A stretch of 64,000 nt of DNA from Aminobacter aganoensis (GCF_014206975.1 NZ_JACHOU010000007.1:62001-126000), one strand, 5' to 3'; numbered from the stretch's first letter, positions 1 through 10,138 are shown. The notes: generated from the sequence alone by a model not told the origin. Program-made: numbers and translations.

Positions 1-1016
1 TCGACCGAGATGGGCCGGTACATGCGGATCTGCGAGGAGAACTGATCCATCAGGTAGACGTTGGGGTAGAGGCACAGGTTGCGCGAGCGGTCGATCATCC
101 AGTCGGCCCAGGACTGGCCGAACTTCTCGGTCAACTCGCCGCGCTTCTCGGCCAGCGGCCGGTCCTCCGGGTTGCTCCAGCGGGTCCAGAGCAGCAGATG
201 ACCGTGCTCGAAGGAGTAGAAGCCGCCGCCCTGCTTGGCCCAGGACGAGGCGTCCATGGCGCGGGTGACGTCGACGCCGGCGGCGGCCGCCAGCGCGTCC
301 TTGCGATGGTTTGTCGTCGCCGCATAGTTCCAGTGCACGGACGAGACGTGATAGCCGTCGGCGCCGTTCTCGGTCTGCAGCTTCCAGTTGCCGTCATAGA
401 CATAGGTCGAGCCGCCGCGCAGCACTTCCAGCCCGTCGGGTGACTGGTCGACGATCATGTCGATGATCCTGGCGGCCTCGCCGAGATGCTGTTCGAGCGG
501 CAGCACGTCGGCATTCAGGCTGCCGAACAGGAAGCCGCGATAGTTCTCGAAGCGGGCCACCTTGGTCAGGTCGTGCGAACCGTTCTTGTTGAACTGCTCG
601 GGATAGCCGGCGCCGTCGGGGTCCTTGGCCTTGAGCAGCTTGCCGCTGTTGGAGAAGGTCCAGCCGTGGAACGGGCAGGTGTAGGTGCTCTTGTTGCCGC
701 GCTTGTGGCGGCACACCATGGCGCCGCGATGCGAGCAGGCGTTGAGGAAGCAGTGAAGCTCGCCCTTGCGGTCGCGCGAGATGACGATGGGCTGGCGGCC
801 GATGTGGCCGGTCAGGAAGTCGTTGGCGTTCGGGATCTGGCTTTCATGGGCGAGATAGACCCAGTTGCCTTCCCAGATGTGCCGCATCTCGAGCTCGAAC
901 AGGTCGGGATCGGTGAAGATGTCCCGCCGGCAGCGGTAGGCGCCGGTGGCGGGGTCGTCGACCACGGCAGCCTCGAGCGTTTCCTCGATGTGCCGATTGG
1001 CGTTTGAATCCAGCAT
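1..1016 (-). CDS. benA: Benzoate 1,2-dioxygenase large (alpha) subunit, 3' end outside window
   Basis: Large subunit of a ring-hydroxylating dioxygenase that converts benzoate to its cis-dihydrodiol. The first 338 residues are present; the C-terminus runs off the left edge. A Rieske [2Fe-2S] motif is visible as C94-S-H96 and C114-P-F-H117. The mononuclear iron site follows as D220, H223 and H228 in [13 protein letters not shown]. Stretches such as [17 protein letters not shown] and [14 protein letters not shown] match remembered BenA sequences, with anthranilate AntA the nearest alternative. The ATG at 1016 has a GGAGG Shine-Dalgarno. It is the last visible gene of catB-catC-catA-benA, and its catechol-forming role fits this context. 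The small subunit and reductase should lie to the left. Confidence 0.9.
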   Translation of the reverse strand, partial: MLDSNANRHIEETLEAAVVDDPATGAYRCRRDIFTDPDLFELEMRHIWEGNWVYLAHESQIPNANDFLTGHIGRQPIVISRDRKGELHCFLNACSHRGAMVCRHKRGNKSTYTCPFHGWTFSNSGKLLKAKDPDGAGYPEQFNKNGSHDLTKVARFENYRGFLFGSLNADVLPLEQHLGEAARIIDMIVDQSPDGLEVLRGGSTYVYDGNWKLQTENGADGYHVSSVHWNYAATTNHRKDALAAAAGVDVTRAMDASSWAKQGGGFYSFEHGHLLLWTRWSNPEDRPLAEKRGELTEKFGQSWADWMIDRSRNLCLYPNVYLMDQFSSQIRMYRPISV

Positions 1017-1077
1017 CTTGAAATCCTCCACAAGGGCTTCGCGCGCCGCCTCCCGCACGGCGCGCCGGTTGCTGCCG

Positions 1078-2004
1078 TCAGGCCGAAACGCGCTCGCGCT
1101 CGACCACGGTGTCCGTCACGCCTTCCACCTGAGGCATCAGCACGAAGTCGAAATCGATGGAGGCGAAAGGCTCCTGCACCTGGCGCTCGGCCAGCACCTT
1201 GGGGTCGCTGACGCGGGCAACCGGCGGGATCAGGTCGTTGCGCGTGCCGAAGGCGAAATCCTCGAACAGGTATTCGTCGCCTTCGATGTTGATCTGCGTC
1301 GTCAGGTGGCGGTAGCCGGGCGCCGAAACGAAGAAGTGGATGTGCGCCGGACGATGGCCGTGGCGGCCGAAAGCGAACATCAGCTGTTCGGTCGAGCCGC
1401 CCGGAGGCGTGGCGTAGCCGCTCGGCATGATCGAGCGGAAGCTGTAGCGCCCCTCGGCGTCGGTCTGGATGCGGCGGCGCAGGTTGTAGGCGGCCTGCTG
1501 GGGGTCGAAATGCGAATAGTTGCCGCGCGTGTTGGCATGCCAGACGTCGACGATGGCATCGGCGACGGGCTTGCCGTTCTGGTCGCGGACCTGGCCCTGC
1601 ATGAACACGACCTCGCCCTTGTCGGAACCGTCGTCGAGGCGTGCGGTGCCCTTGGAAAGCGGCGCGCCGGCGATGTAGAGCGGTCCTTCGATGGTGCGCG
1701 CGGTGCCGCCGGCAAGACCGGCGCGGCGCTCGGCCTCGTCGAGGCGCAGGTCGAGGAAATGCTCGAGGCCGATGCCCGGGGCGATCAGGCCGAGTTCGTT
1801 GTTGCGCGCGGCCTGGCCGAGATAGGCGACCGCGGACCAGACCTCGTTCATGCTGATGTCGAGATCGTCGATGGCGGTGAACAGGTCGCCGAGCAGCCGG
1901 TTGGCAACGGTCTTCAGGCGCTGGTCGCCGCCCGGCTGGTCAAGACCGCTGGCGCGGCTGGCGAGATCGGCGATGACGGACTTTTCAATGAGCTTGCTGG
2001 ACAT
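1078..2004 (-). CDS. catA: Catechol 1,2-dioxygenase (intradiol)
   Basis: Cleaves catechol to cis,cis-muconate, the ring-opening step of the beta-ketoadipate pathway. The 308-residue protein has the family's usual length. An N-terminal helical dimerisation domain (about 1-100) precedes the intradiol beta-sandwich. The non-haem Fe(III) ligands are visible as Y163 (GNYSHF), Y197 (PSGY), H221 and H223 (RPAHIHF). The gene lies 61 bp upstream of benA and downstream of catC on the same strand, so it is probably co-transcribed. A chlorocatechol dioxygenase is the alternative; the benA and catBC neighbours favour plain catechol. Confidence 0.95.
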   Translation of the reverse strand: MSSKLIEKSVIADLASRASGLDQPGGDQRLKTVANRLLGDLFTAIDDLDISMNEVWSAVAYLGQAARNNELGLIAPGIGLEHFLDLRLDEAERRAGLAGGTARTIEGPLYIAGAPLSKGTARLDDGSDKGEVVFMQGQVRDQNGKPVADAIVDVWHANTRGNYSHFDPQQAAYNLRRRIQTDAEGRYSFRSIMPSGYATPPGGSTEQLMFAFGRHGHRPAHIHFFVSAPGYRHLTTQINIEGDEYLFEDFAFGTRNDLIPPVARVSDPKVLAERQVQEPFASIDFDFVLMPQVEGVTDTVVERERVSA

Positions 2005-2100
2005 GGGAACCTCCCTTTCTGGCTCGCATTTCTGCGCGTTGACTAGAACCCGCTCCCTTGCTCCCGCTCTGCCTGCGCGGAAGGGAGCACCTGCCGGCGC

Positions 2101-2391
2101 CTAGGCGCCGTCGTCGGCGATCGCCGACCCGTGGCGGCAGAGCGCCTTCACTTCGATCTTCATGAACGGGAACAGCGGCAGCCCGGACAGGATTTCGTGC
2201 AGTTCGCCCGGCCCCCTGACATCGAAAATGCTGACATTGGCGTAGCGCCCGGCAACGCGCCAGAGATGGCGCCACTTGCCGTTTCGCTGCAGTTCCTCTG
2301 CCCGTGCCTTCTCCGTCGCCTTCAGCCTGTCCGCCACTCCGGCAGGCAGGTCATGCGGCAGCTCGACGGTCATCTCGACATGAAACAGCAT
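2101..2391 (-). CDS. catC: Muconolactone delta-isomerase
   Basis: Isomerises muconolactone to beta-ketoadipate enol-lactone, the step after CatB. The 96-residue protein is the normal size for this small cytoplasmic enzyme. It starts MLFHVEMTVELPHDLP and carries the conserved WRHLWRVAGRYANVSIFDV-type core and the GLPLFPFM segment. The ATG lies 4 bp beyond the catB stop codon, so the two are translationally adjacent and their products act in sequence. Confidence 0.96.
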   Translation of the reverse strand: MLFHVEMTVELPHDLPAGVADRLKATEKARAEELQRNGKWRHLWRVAGRYANVSIFDVRGPGELHEILSGLPLFPFMKIEVKALCRHGSAIADDGA

Positions 2392-2395
2392 GACG

Positions 2396-3550
2396 TCACC
2401 TCACCACGCGCAGGGACGCGGACGCAGCGGTCCGGTCGCGGCGGAAGCGGCTCACAGCCGCGTCGTCCAGTTCGATTCCCAGGCCGGGCCCGGTGGGAAC
2501 CTCGAGTTCGAAATCGGCGTAGCCGAGCGGCTCGGTCAGCAATTCCTCGGTCAGCAGCAGCGGCCCGAACAATTCGGTGCCCCATTCGAGGCTGCGAACG
2601 CCGGCAAACAGATGCGCCGCAGCGATCGTACCGATCGGTCCCTCGAGCATGGTGCCGCCATAGACGGCGATGCCTGCCGCTTCGGCGACCGAGATCACCT
2701 TCGATGCCGCAAACAGGCCGCCGGCCTGCTCGATCTTGACGGAGAACACGTCGCCAGCGTGCTTCGACGCTGCTGCCAGGGCACTTTCGGGCCCGGTCAG
2801 GATCTCGTCGGCCATCAGCGCGATGCGCGACTTCGCCTGCAGCCGGGCCAGCGGCTCGACACCCGCGACGGGCTGCTCGACCAGCACGCAACCTGCATCC
2901 GCAAGTGCGGCAATGCCGTGGGCGGCTTCACGTTCGCGCCAGGCCATGTTGACGTCGACGCGGACGCTGGCGAGGTCCGGCAGCGCCTTGCGGATGGCCG
3001 CGACATGGGCAACATCCTGGTCGACCGGGCGCTTGCCGATCTTGAGCTTGAAATCCTTGTGGCGGCGGGCTTCCAGCATGCGCTGAGCCTCTTCGATGTC
3101 CTTGGCGGTGTCACCCGAAGCGAGCGTCCAGGCCACCGGCAGGCTGTCGCGCCTGGCCCCCCCGAGCAGTTCCGACAGCGGCAGGCCAAGGCGGCGTGCC
3201 TGCGCATCCAGAAGTGCCGTCTCGACCGCGCATTTGGCGAAGTGGTTGCCCTTCACGGCCGCATTGACCTTGTCCATGGCAAGCCCGACGCGGGTCGCGT
3301 CGGCGCCGATGAGCAGGGGCGCGATGTACTGGTCGATGGCGAGCTTCATGCTTTCGGGGCTTTCGGCCCCATAGGCGAGACCGCCGATCGTGGTGCCTTC
3401 GCCGAGCCCCGAAACCTCGTCGGAGCAGCGCAGCCTGACGATCATCATCGTCTGGCCGCTCATCGTCACCATCGACAGCGCGTGCGGCCGAATGGTCGGC
3501 ACATCGAGCAGGATGGTATCGATTTCGATGATGCGAATGCCAGAATTCAC
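2396..3550 (-). CDS. catB: Muconate cycloisomerase
   Basis: Enolase-superfamily enzyme that converts cis,cis-muconate to muconolactone. The 384-residue protein has the capping domain (1-130) and a TIM barrel with the muconate-lactonising signature: K168-L-K170, metal ligands D199, E225 and D248, and K272 in VKIEQAGG. The start is a GTG at 3550 with GGAGG eight bases upstream. It is the first gene of the minus-strand cat operon and diverges from the LysR regulator; the 99-bp gap holds the shared control region. Chloromuconate cycloisomerase is a less likely alternative. Confidence 0.95.
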   Translation of the reverse strand: MNSGIRIIEIDTILLDVPTIRPHALSMVTMSGQTMMIVRLRCSDEVSGLGEGTTIGGLAYGAESPESMKLAIDQYIAPLLIGADATRVGLAMDKVNAAVKGNHFAKCAVETALLDAQARRLGLPLSELLGGARRDSLPVAWTLASGDTAKDIEEAQRMLEARRHKDFKLKIGKRPVDQDVAHVAAIRKALPDLASVRVDVNMAWREREAAHGIAALADAGCVLVEQPVAGVEPLARLQAKSRIALMADEILTGPESALAAASKHAGDVFSVKIEQAGGLFAASKVISVAEAAGIAVYGGTMLEGPIGTIAAAHLFAGVRSLEWGTELFGPLLLTEELLTEPLGYADFELEVPTGPGLGIELDDAAVSRFRRDRTAASASLRVVR

Positions 3551-3628
3551 GGAACTTTCCTCCGAACTTCCTAGGCAAACGCTAGCTTTGAGCCGACAAA
3601 CAGTCCAAGACTATCTCGGTCGATTTCG

Positions 3629-3643
3629 ATACCTGGAAGGTAT
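3629..3643. promoter_or_regulatory. CatM/BenM-type LysR operator (ATAC-N7-GTAT)
   Basis: The sequence ATACCTGGAAGGTAT is a perfect dyad matching the ATAC-N7-GTAT recognition element known for CatM and BenM. It lies in the catB/catR divergent gap, ending 6 bp before the regulator ATG. Its inner GGAAGG also serves as the only good Shine-Dalgarno for the regulator. Binding would therefore be expected both to position the activator for catB and to cover the regulator's own translation start. Confidence 0.8.
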
Positions 3644-3649
3644 AGTGTC

Positions 3650-4573
3650 ATGGACATGCGCCAGCTTCGCTACTTCGTCGCCGTCGCACGCGAGCGCAAT
3701 TTTTCCAGGGCCGCCGAGGTCCTGCACATCGCGCAACCGCCGCTCAGCCGACAGATCCAGCAGCTCGAGGAGAGCCTGGGCGCCGTGCTGATCGACCGGT
3801 CAAGTCGGCCGCTGGCGCTGACCGAGGCAGGCCGGTTCTTTTATGAGCAGGCGAGCCAGATGATCACCCGGATGGAGCATATCCGCGAGCAGACGCGTCG
3901 CATCGCGCTGTCGCGGCGCGAGATCTTCATCATCGGCTGCGTCGGCTCGACGCTCTACAGCGGCATCCCCGACCTTGTCCGCCGCATGCGGGTGCGCTGG
4001 CCGGAACTCGGCATCGAGTTTCGCGAGATGATGTCGGTCGAGCAGATCGCCGCGCTGAAGGACGGGCGCATCGATCTCGGCTTCGGCCGCGTCCGGCTCA
4101 GCGACCCCGATGTCGAGCGGATCACGCTGCGCGAGGAGCGGCTGGTCGTCGCCTTCCCGAAGAACCACCCGAAATCGCTTTCGACCGCGCCGATCGCCCT
4201 CAAGGACATCGAGGGCGAGACCCTGGTGATCTATCCCTCGAAGCCGCGACCGAGCTTCGCCGACGAGGTGCTCGGGCTGTTCGCGGAGCTCAATGTCGAG
4301 CCCGGCATCGTCGAGGAGGTGCGCGAGATACAGACCGCGCTCGGCCTGGTGGCCGCGGCGGCGGGCCTGTGCATCGTTCCGGCGGCCTCGCAGCGCCAGC
4401 GCCCCGACGATGTCTGCTACCGCATCCTGTCCGACGAAAAGGCAACGTCGCCGGTGATCATGAGCTACCGGCGCAACGACCGCTCGGGCCGCATCGACGC
4501 GATCAAGGAACTGATCCGGGAAATGTATGCCGACAACCCGCCATGGCTGCAGCTGTCCAACATCACCTGGTAG
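3650..4573 (+). CDS. catR: LysR-type regulator of the catechol/benzoate operon (CatM/BenM family)
   Basis: Transcription activator expected to respond to cis,cis-muconate and/or benzoate and to switch on catBCA-ben. The 307-residue protein has an N-terminal winged HTH (about 3-60, MRQLRYFVAVARERNFSRAA) and a C-terminal periplasmic-binding-like effector domain (about 90-295). The start MDMRQLRYFV lines up with MELRHLRYFV of Acinetobacter BenM and CatM, which supports the ATG at 3650 over 3656. It is divergent from its predicted target operon. The effector preference cannot be told from sequence alone. Confidence 0.9.
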   Translation: MDMRQLRYFVAVARERNFSRAAEVLHIAQPPLSRQIQQLEESLGAVLIDRSSRPLALTEAGRFFYEQASQMITRMEHIREQTRRIALSRREIFIIGCVGSTLYSGIPDLVRRMRVRWPELGIEFREMMSVEQIAALKDGRIDLGFGRVRLSDPDVERITLREERLVVAFPKNHPKSLSTAPIALKDIEGETLVIYPSKPRPSFADEVLGLFAELNVEPGIVEEVREIQTALGLVAAAAGLCIVPAASQRQRPDDVCYRILSDEKATSPVIMSYRRNDRSGRIDAIKELIREMYADNPPWLQLSNITW

Positions 4574-4633
4574 CCGGGGCAGACTGGCCGGGCGCTGTGG
4601 CAGACCTATCTTCAACCGAGAGCCGAAAACAAC

Positions 4634-4656
4634 AAAGCGGCCTTGCGGGCCGCTTT
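4634..4656 (-). terminator. Rho-independent terminator of tRNA-Ala
   Basis: Perfect 9-bp stem (AAAGCGGCC / GGCCGCTTT) with a 5-nt loop. Read on the minus strand the stem is followed by TTTGTTGTTTTC, so it terminates tRNA-Ala 27 bp downstream of its 3' end. On the plus strand it also lies 60 bp after the LysR gene and may act in both directions. Confidence 0.75.
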
Positions 4657-4682
4657 CGGTGGACATCTTCATGAAGGTGATT

Positions 4683-4758
4683 TGGTGGAGCCAAGCGGGA
4701 TCGAACCGCTGACCTCCTGCATGCCATGCAGGCGCTCTCCCAGCTGAGCTATGGCCCC
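4683..4758 (-). tRNA. tRNA-Ala (anticodon GGC)
   Basis: A 76-nt cloverleaf including an encoded CCA. The acceptor stem GGGGCCA/TGGCTCC contains the G3:U70 wobble pair that identifies alanine tRNAs. The anticodon arm is CCTGC-ATGGCAT-GCAGG with anticodon GGC. The T arm is GCGGTTCGATCCCGC. It is transcribed towards the terminator at 4634-4656. Confidence 0.97.
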
Positions 4759-4903
4759 ACACCCGGCCTAGACCGGTGCCGTTTCCGGCGAATGTCGGCG
4801 CGAATTTGTCATCCGCGCCGCATTTGTTGGCGGCTTCTAGCGCCGCATTCGACCCTTGGCAAGCCTTGATCGAAACCTTTTTTCGGTTTCCCGAAAAGGC
4901 GTG

Positions 4904-5296
4904 TCAGATCTCGTCTTCGTCGTCGCCGACGCCGATCATGTCGGAAACGTCGTCGTCTTCCTCTTCCTCGTCGGCGAGGAAGGTATCGTCATCGTCGTCA
5001 CCGAGGTCGACATCGTCGTCGTCGTCGAGATCCGGCAGATCGTCGCCACCGCCCTTGGCCTCTTCGTCGGCGTCCTCCAGGGACACGACTTCGGCGCCTT
5101 CTTCCTCGGAGTCGAGCTCCTTGGCTTCGACTTCCTCATCCTCTTCCTGCATGGCCGAGGCCTTGCCATCATCGAAGTAGGAGCGCGGATAGCTCTTGCC
5201 GGTATACGGCGAAACGATCGGGTCTTTGTTCAGGTCGTAGAATTTGCGACCCGTCTCCGGGTCGATACGCTTTGTGCCAAGCTCGGATTTTGCCAC
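4904..5296 (-). CDS. FYDLN-acid family protein (TIGR02300)
   Basis: A 130-residue acidic protein of unknown role found across Alphaproteobacteria. The conserved head contains GRKFYDLNKDPIVSPYTGKS (about residues 14-33). The C-terminal two thirds are dominated by Asp and Glu runs and are probably disordered. Homologues elsewhere carry a zinc-ribbon CxxC pair around the FYDLN motif; here these positions read DPETG and SPYTG, so no metal site remains. I chose the GTG at 5296 because the conserved family start AKSELGTKR follows it and GAGG lies upstream. A longer TTG-started frame exists but its extension is not family-like. It is divergent from aroA. Confidence 0.85.
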   Translation of the reverse strand: MAKSELGTKRIDPETGRKFYDLNKDPIVSPYTGKSYPRSYFDDGKASAMQEEDEEVEAKELDSEEEGAEVVSLEDADEEAKGGGDDLPDLDDDDDVDLGDDDDDTFLADEEEEDDDVSDMIGVGDDEDEI

Positions 5297-5459
5297 GTCA
5301 GGCCTCTTTTTCTCGATTTTGGTCCCCTTAACCGCAGTTTGTGGCGCTGTCAAAGCCAAATCCCCAAGCCGGGCAAATGGGGATGACCGCTGCTGCAATC
5401 GATGCTACGACACCGCCGCAATCTTGGGAAAAGCCCGGTTTCGTGGTCATCCCGCATGA

Positions 5460-6821
<1,362 letters not shown>

Positions 6822-6846
6822 GCTGACACCCCGAAAGGAGAACGGC

Positions 6847-7548
6847 ATGACCACCAAGGTAGCGATGATCGTCGGCGGCGGCAGCGGCATGGGCGCTGCG
6901 GCGGCGAAGAAGCTGGCGGCCGACGGCTATCAGGTCGCCGTCCTGTCCTCGTCGGGCAAGGGCGAGGCGCTGGCCAAGGAACTCGGCGGGCTGGGCTTCA
7001 CCGGCTCCAACCAGTCGAATGACGACCTCAAGCGCTTCGTCGACCTGACCATGGGCAAGTGGGGCCGCATCGACGCGCTGGTCAACGGCGCCGGGCATGG
7101 CCCGCGTGCGCCGCTGCTGGAGATCACCGACGAGCAGTGGCACACCGGTATCGACGTCTATTTCATGAACGTCGTGCGCGCGACGCGCCTGGTGGCGCCG
7201 ATCATGGTTGCCCAGAAGGGCGGCGCCATCGTCAATATCTCGACCGCCTGGGTGAGCGAACCGGCGGCGATGTTCCCGACCTCGGCGGTCGCGCGTGCAG
7301 CGCTCAGCGCCTACACCAAGCTCTTCGCCGACCAGTATGCCCCCCACAATGTGCGCATGAACAACGTGCTGCCGGGCTGGATCGACAGCCTGCCGCAGAC
7401 CGACGAGCGCCGCGACGGCGTGCCCATGCAGCGCTACGGCACGTCGGAAGAGATCGCCGCCACCATCGCGTTCCTGACTTCGGATGGTGCCGGCTACATT
7501 ACCGGCCAGAGCCTGCGGGTCGACGGCGGCCTGATGCGCAGCATCTGA
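6847..7548 (+). CDS. SDR-fold protein with altered catalytic residues
   Basis: A 233-residue Rossmann protein of the short-chain dehydrogenase family. The dinucleotide-binding loop is GGGSGMG (10-16), and NGAG replaces the usual NNAG (80-83). The FabG-like C-terminus ([12 protein letters not shown]) is present. The normal Ser-Tyr-Lys triad is not: the YxxxK positions read S146 and R150 ([10 protein letters not shown]), and the Ser position is T133. It may be inactive, use another mechanism, or only bind nucleotide. It lies 25 bp after aroA with AAAGGAG before its ATG and ends just before cmk. The substrate is unknown. Confidence 0.8.
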   Translation: MTTKVAMIVGGGSGMGAAAAKKLAADGYQVAVLSSSGKGEALAKELGGLGFTGSNQSNDDLKRFVDLTMGKWGRIDALVNGAGHGPRAPLLEITDEQWHTGIDVYFMNVVRATRLVAPIMVAQKGGAIVNISTAWVSEPAAMFPTSAVARAALSAYTKLFADQYAPHNVRMNNVLPGWIDSLPQTDERRDGVPMQRYGTSEEIAATIAFLTSDGAGYITGQSLRVDGGLMRSI

Positions 7549-7567
7549 AATGCAGAGCGCGCGAGAA

Positions 7568-8206
7568 ATGCCCGACACCATCACCATCGCCATCGACGGC
7601 CCCGCCGGCGCCGGCAAGGGCACGCTGGCGCGGCGCCTGGCGGATTATTACCACCTCGCGCTGCTCGACACCGGGCTGACCTACCGCGCCGTCGCCCACA
7701 TGCTGATCGACAAGGGCTGGCCGCTCGACGACGTCGCGCACGCCATCGAGGCGGCGAAGCTCGTCGATCTCGGCCATCTCGACCGCAAGGTGCTGTCGGC
7801 GCACGCTGTCGGCGAAGCGGCATCGAGGGTTGCCGTGATCCCCGACGTGCGGAAGATCCTGGTCGAAAAGCAGCGCCAGTTCGCGCGCTCGCCGCAAGGG
7901 GCGGTGCTCGACGGCCGCGACATCGGCACCGTCGTCTGCCCCGACGCCGACGTGAAGCTGTACGTCACGGCCAGCGCCGAGGTGCGGGCCCAGCGCCGCC
8001 TCGCCGAGATCGAGGCCAATGGCGGCACCGCCGATTTCGCCGGCATCCTGGCCGATATCGAGCGCCGCGACGAGCGCGACACCGGCCGCGCCGACTCGCC
8101 TTTGAGGCCCGCCGACGACGCGCACTTGCTCGATACGTCGGAAATGGATATAGAAGCCGCGTTTTCTGCAGCCAGGGACATCGTCGATCGGGTCCTCGGA
8201 AGCTGA
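7568..8206 (+). CDS. cmk: Cytidylate kinase
   Basis: Phosphorylates CMP and dCMP with ATP in nucleotide recycling. The 212-residue protein carries the P-loop [17 protein letters not shown] near its N-terminus, the [11 protein letters not shown] segment, the [21 protein letters not shown]-binding region and a basic lid with RDERD. I placed the start at ATG 7568 because family members begin only a few residues before the P-loop; an in-frame ATG at 7550 would add six residues. It is downstream of the SDR gene and upstream of rpsA, a widespread arrangement. Confidence 0.93.
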   Translation: MPDTITIAIDGPAGAGKGTLARRLADYYHLALLDTGLTYRAVAHMLIDKGWPLDDVAHAIEAAKLVDLGHLDRKVLSAHAVGEAASRVAVIPDVRKILVEKQRQFARSPQGAVLDGRDIGTVVCPDADVKLYVTASAEVRAQRRLAEIEANGGTADFAGILADIERRDERDTGRADSPLRPADDAHLLDTSEMDIEAAFSAARDIVDRVLGS

Positions 8207-8377
8207 GAACAGGCTGAGCCCCCAGGGGTTTCGCCACTTAACCGACCTGCCAGCATTCTTCTTGCGCCGATTTGCCGCTTCAGGCGGCCAAGGGCTTTCA
8301 GCCCGGAATGCAGGCAGGCCAACGCAACGCTAACCCACGGCGCCGCTCCCGCAAGGCGGGACGCACCAGGAGATCCA
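8207..8377 (+). promoter_or_regulatory. Structured leader upstream of rpsA
   Basis: The 171-bp gap between cmk and rpsA holds several short GC hairpins in a row, among them GCCGC-TTCAG-GCGGC, GGGCT-TTC-AGCCC and CCCGC-AAG-GCGGG just before the AGGAG of rpsA. S1 is known to repress its own mRNA in enterobacteria, so a translational control leader is plausible. I cannot match it to a named RNA family. Confidence 0.35.
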
Positions 8378-10075
8378 ATGTCACAAGCTAATCCCTCCCG
8401 CGACGATTTCGCGAGCCTGCTCGAAGAGTCCTTCTCGGACGGTCATTCGGGCGAAGGCCAGGTCGTCAAGGGTATCGTCACGGCCATCGAAAAAGACATG
8501 GCCATCATCGACGTCGGCCTGAAGGTCGAGGGTCGCGTTCCGCTGAAGGAATTCGGCGCCAAGGCCAAGGACGGCTCGCTCAAGGTCGGCGACACCGTCG
8601 AGGTCTATGTCGAGCGCATCGAAAACGCACTTGGCGAAGCCATGCTGTCGCGCGACAAGGCTCGCCGCGAAGAGAGCTGGGTCAAGCTCGAAGAGAAGTT
8701 CACCAAGGGTGAGCGCGTCGAAGGCGTCATCTTCAACCAGGTCAAGGGCGGCTTCACCGTCGATCTCGACGGCGCCGTTGCCTTCCTGCCGCGTTCGCAG
8801 GTCGACATCCGTCCGATCCGCGACGTCACCCCGCTCATGCACAACCCGCAGCCCTTCGAGATCCTCAAGATGGATCGCCGTCGCGGCAACATCGTCGTTT
8901 CGCGCCGTACCGTTCTCGAAGAGAGCCGTGCAGAGCAGCGCTCCGAGATCGTGCAGAATCTCGAAGAGGGCCAGGTTGTCGAGGGCGTGGTCAAGAACAT
9001 CACCGACTACGGTGCGTTCGTCGACCTCGGCGGCATCGACGGCCTGCTGCATGTCACCGACATGGCATGGCGCCGCGTCAACCACCCGACCGAAATCCTC
9101 AACATTGGTCAGTCGGTCAAGGTGCAGATCATCCGCATCAACCAGGAAACCCACCGCATCTCGCTCGGCATGAAGCAGCTCGAGTCGGATCCGTGGTCGG
9201 ACATCGGCACCAAGTTCCCGATCGGCAAGAAGATCACCGGCACCGTCACGAACATCACCGACTACGGTGCGTTCGTCGAGCTCGAGCCGGGCATCGAAGG
9301 CCTCATCCACGTTTCGGAAATGTCGTGGACCAAGAAGAACGTGCACCCCGGCAAGATCCTGTCGACCACCCAGCAGGTCGACGTCGTCGTGCTCGAAGTC
9401 GATCCGGCCAAGCGCCGCATCTCGCTCGGCCTCAAGCAGACGCTTGAGAACCCGTGGGAGGCTTTCGCCCGCAACCACCCGGCTGGTTCGCAGGTCGAAG
9501 GCGAGGTCAAGAACAAGACCGAATTCGGCCTGTTCATCGGCCTCGACGGCGACGTGGACGGCATGGTGCACCTCTCCGACCTCGACTGGAACCGTCCGGG
9601 CGAGCAGGTCATCGAAGAGTACAACCGTGGCGACATGGTCAAGGCTCAGGTCCTCGACGTCGACATCGACAAGGAGCGCATCTCGCTCGGCATCAAGCAG
9701 CTCGGCCGTGACACCGTCACTGAAGCCGCGACCTCGGGCGAACTGCGCAAAAACGCCGTCGTCACCTGCGAAGTGATCGCGATCAAGGATGGTGGCCTCG
9801 AAGTCCGTCTCGTCGAGAGCGGCATCGAGACCTTCATCAAGCGTTCCGACCTGTCGCGTGACCGTGACGAGCAGCGCCCCGAGCGCTTCGTCGTCGGCCA
9901 GAAGGTGGACGCCCGCATCATCGCCTTCGACAAGAAGACCCGCAAGCTGCAGGTCTCGATCAAGGCGCTGGAAATCGCCGAAGAGAAGGAAGCAGTCGCT
10001 CAGTACGGCTCGACCGACTCCGGCGCTTCGCTCGGCGACATCCTGGGCGCAGCCCTGAAGAACCGCAACAACTGA
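8378..10075 (+). CDS. rpsA: 30S ribosomal protein S1
   Basis: mRNA-binding ribosomal protein needed for initiation on many messages. The 565-residue protein has the six-domain layout of repeated S1/OB folds. Recognisable repeat cores are GVVKNITDYGAFVDLGGIDG, GTVTNITDYGAFVELEPGIE and EVKNKTEFGLFIGLDGDVDG, each followed by HVT/HVS/HLSD and a KRISLGLKQ-type end. The ATG follows AGGAG. Codon use is that of a highly expressed gene, and a strong terminator follows at once. Confidence 0.97.
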   Translation: MSQANPSRDDFASLLEESFSDGHSGEGQVVKGIVTAIEKDMAIIDVGLKVEGRVPLKEFGAKAKDGSLKVGDTVEVYVERIENALGEAMLSRDKARREESWVKLEEKFTKGERVEGVIFNQVKGGFTVDLDGAVAFLPRSQVDIRPIRDVTPLMHNPQPFEILKMDRRRGNIVVSRRTVLEESRAEQRSEIVQNLEEGQVVEGVVKNITDYGAFVDLGGIDGLLHVTDMAWRRVNHPTEILNIGQSVKVQIIRINQETHRISLGMKQLESDPWSDIGTKFPIGKKITGTVTNITDYGAFVELEPGIEGLIHVSEMSWTKKNVHPGKILSTTQQVDVVVLEVDPAKRRISLGLKQTLENPWEAFARNHPAGSQVEGEVKNKTEFGLFIGLDGDVDGMVHLSDLDWNRPGEQVIEEYNRGDMVKAQVLDVDIDKERISLGIKQLGRDTVTEAATSGELRKNAVVTCEVIAIKDGGLEVRLVESGIETFIKRSDLSRDRDEQRPERFVVGQKVDARIIAFDKKTRKLQVSIKALEIAEEKEAVAQYGSTDSGASLGDILGAALKNRNN

Positions 10076-10103
10076 GCCATTCGCTCATTGTCGTGAACTG
10101 AAG

Positions 10104-10138
10104 AACCCCGCCGGAGCGATCCGGCGGGGTTTTTCTTT
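10104..10138 (+). terminator. Rho-independent terminator of rpsA
   Basis: A 12-bp perfect stem (AACCCCGCCGGA / TCCGGCGGGGTT) closed by a GCGA tetraloop and followed by a T-rich tail. It starts 29 bp after the rpsA stop codon. Confidence 0.93.

Noticed and set aside
3600-3628. Second CatM/BenM half-site next to the perfect operator
   Set aside because: CGATTTCG and CTATCTCGG show no acceptable ATAC/GTAT arms at the right spacing, so I do not claim a second site.
3800-4762. A 320-residue open frame on the minus strand opposite the LysR gene and tRNA-Ala
   Set aside because: It is antisense to a clear LysR gene, reads through the tRNA and has no family motifs. High GC content keeps stop codons rare in this frame.
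4904-5398. Longer TTG-started version of the FYDLN protein
   Set aside because: The extra 34 residues do not match the family start. The GTG at 5296 has a Shine-Dalgarno and the conserved AKSELGTKR follows it.
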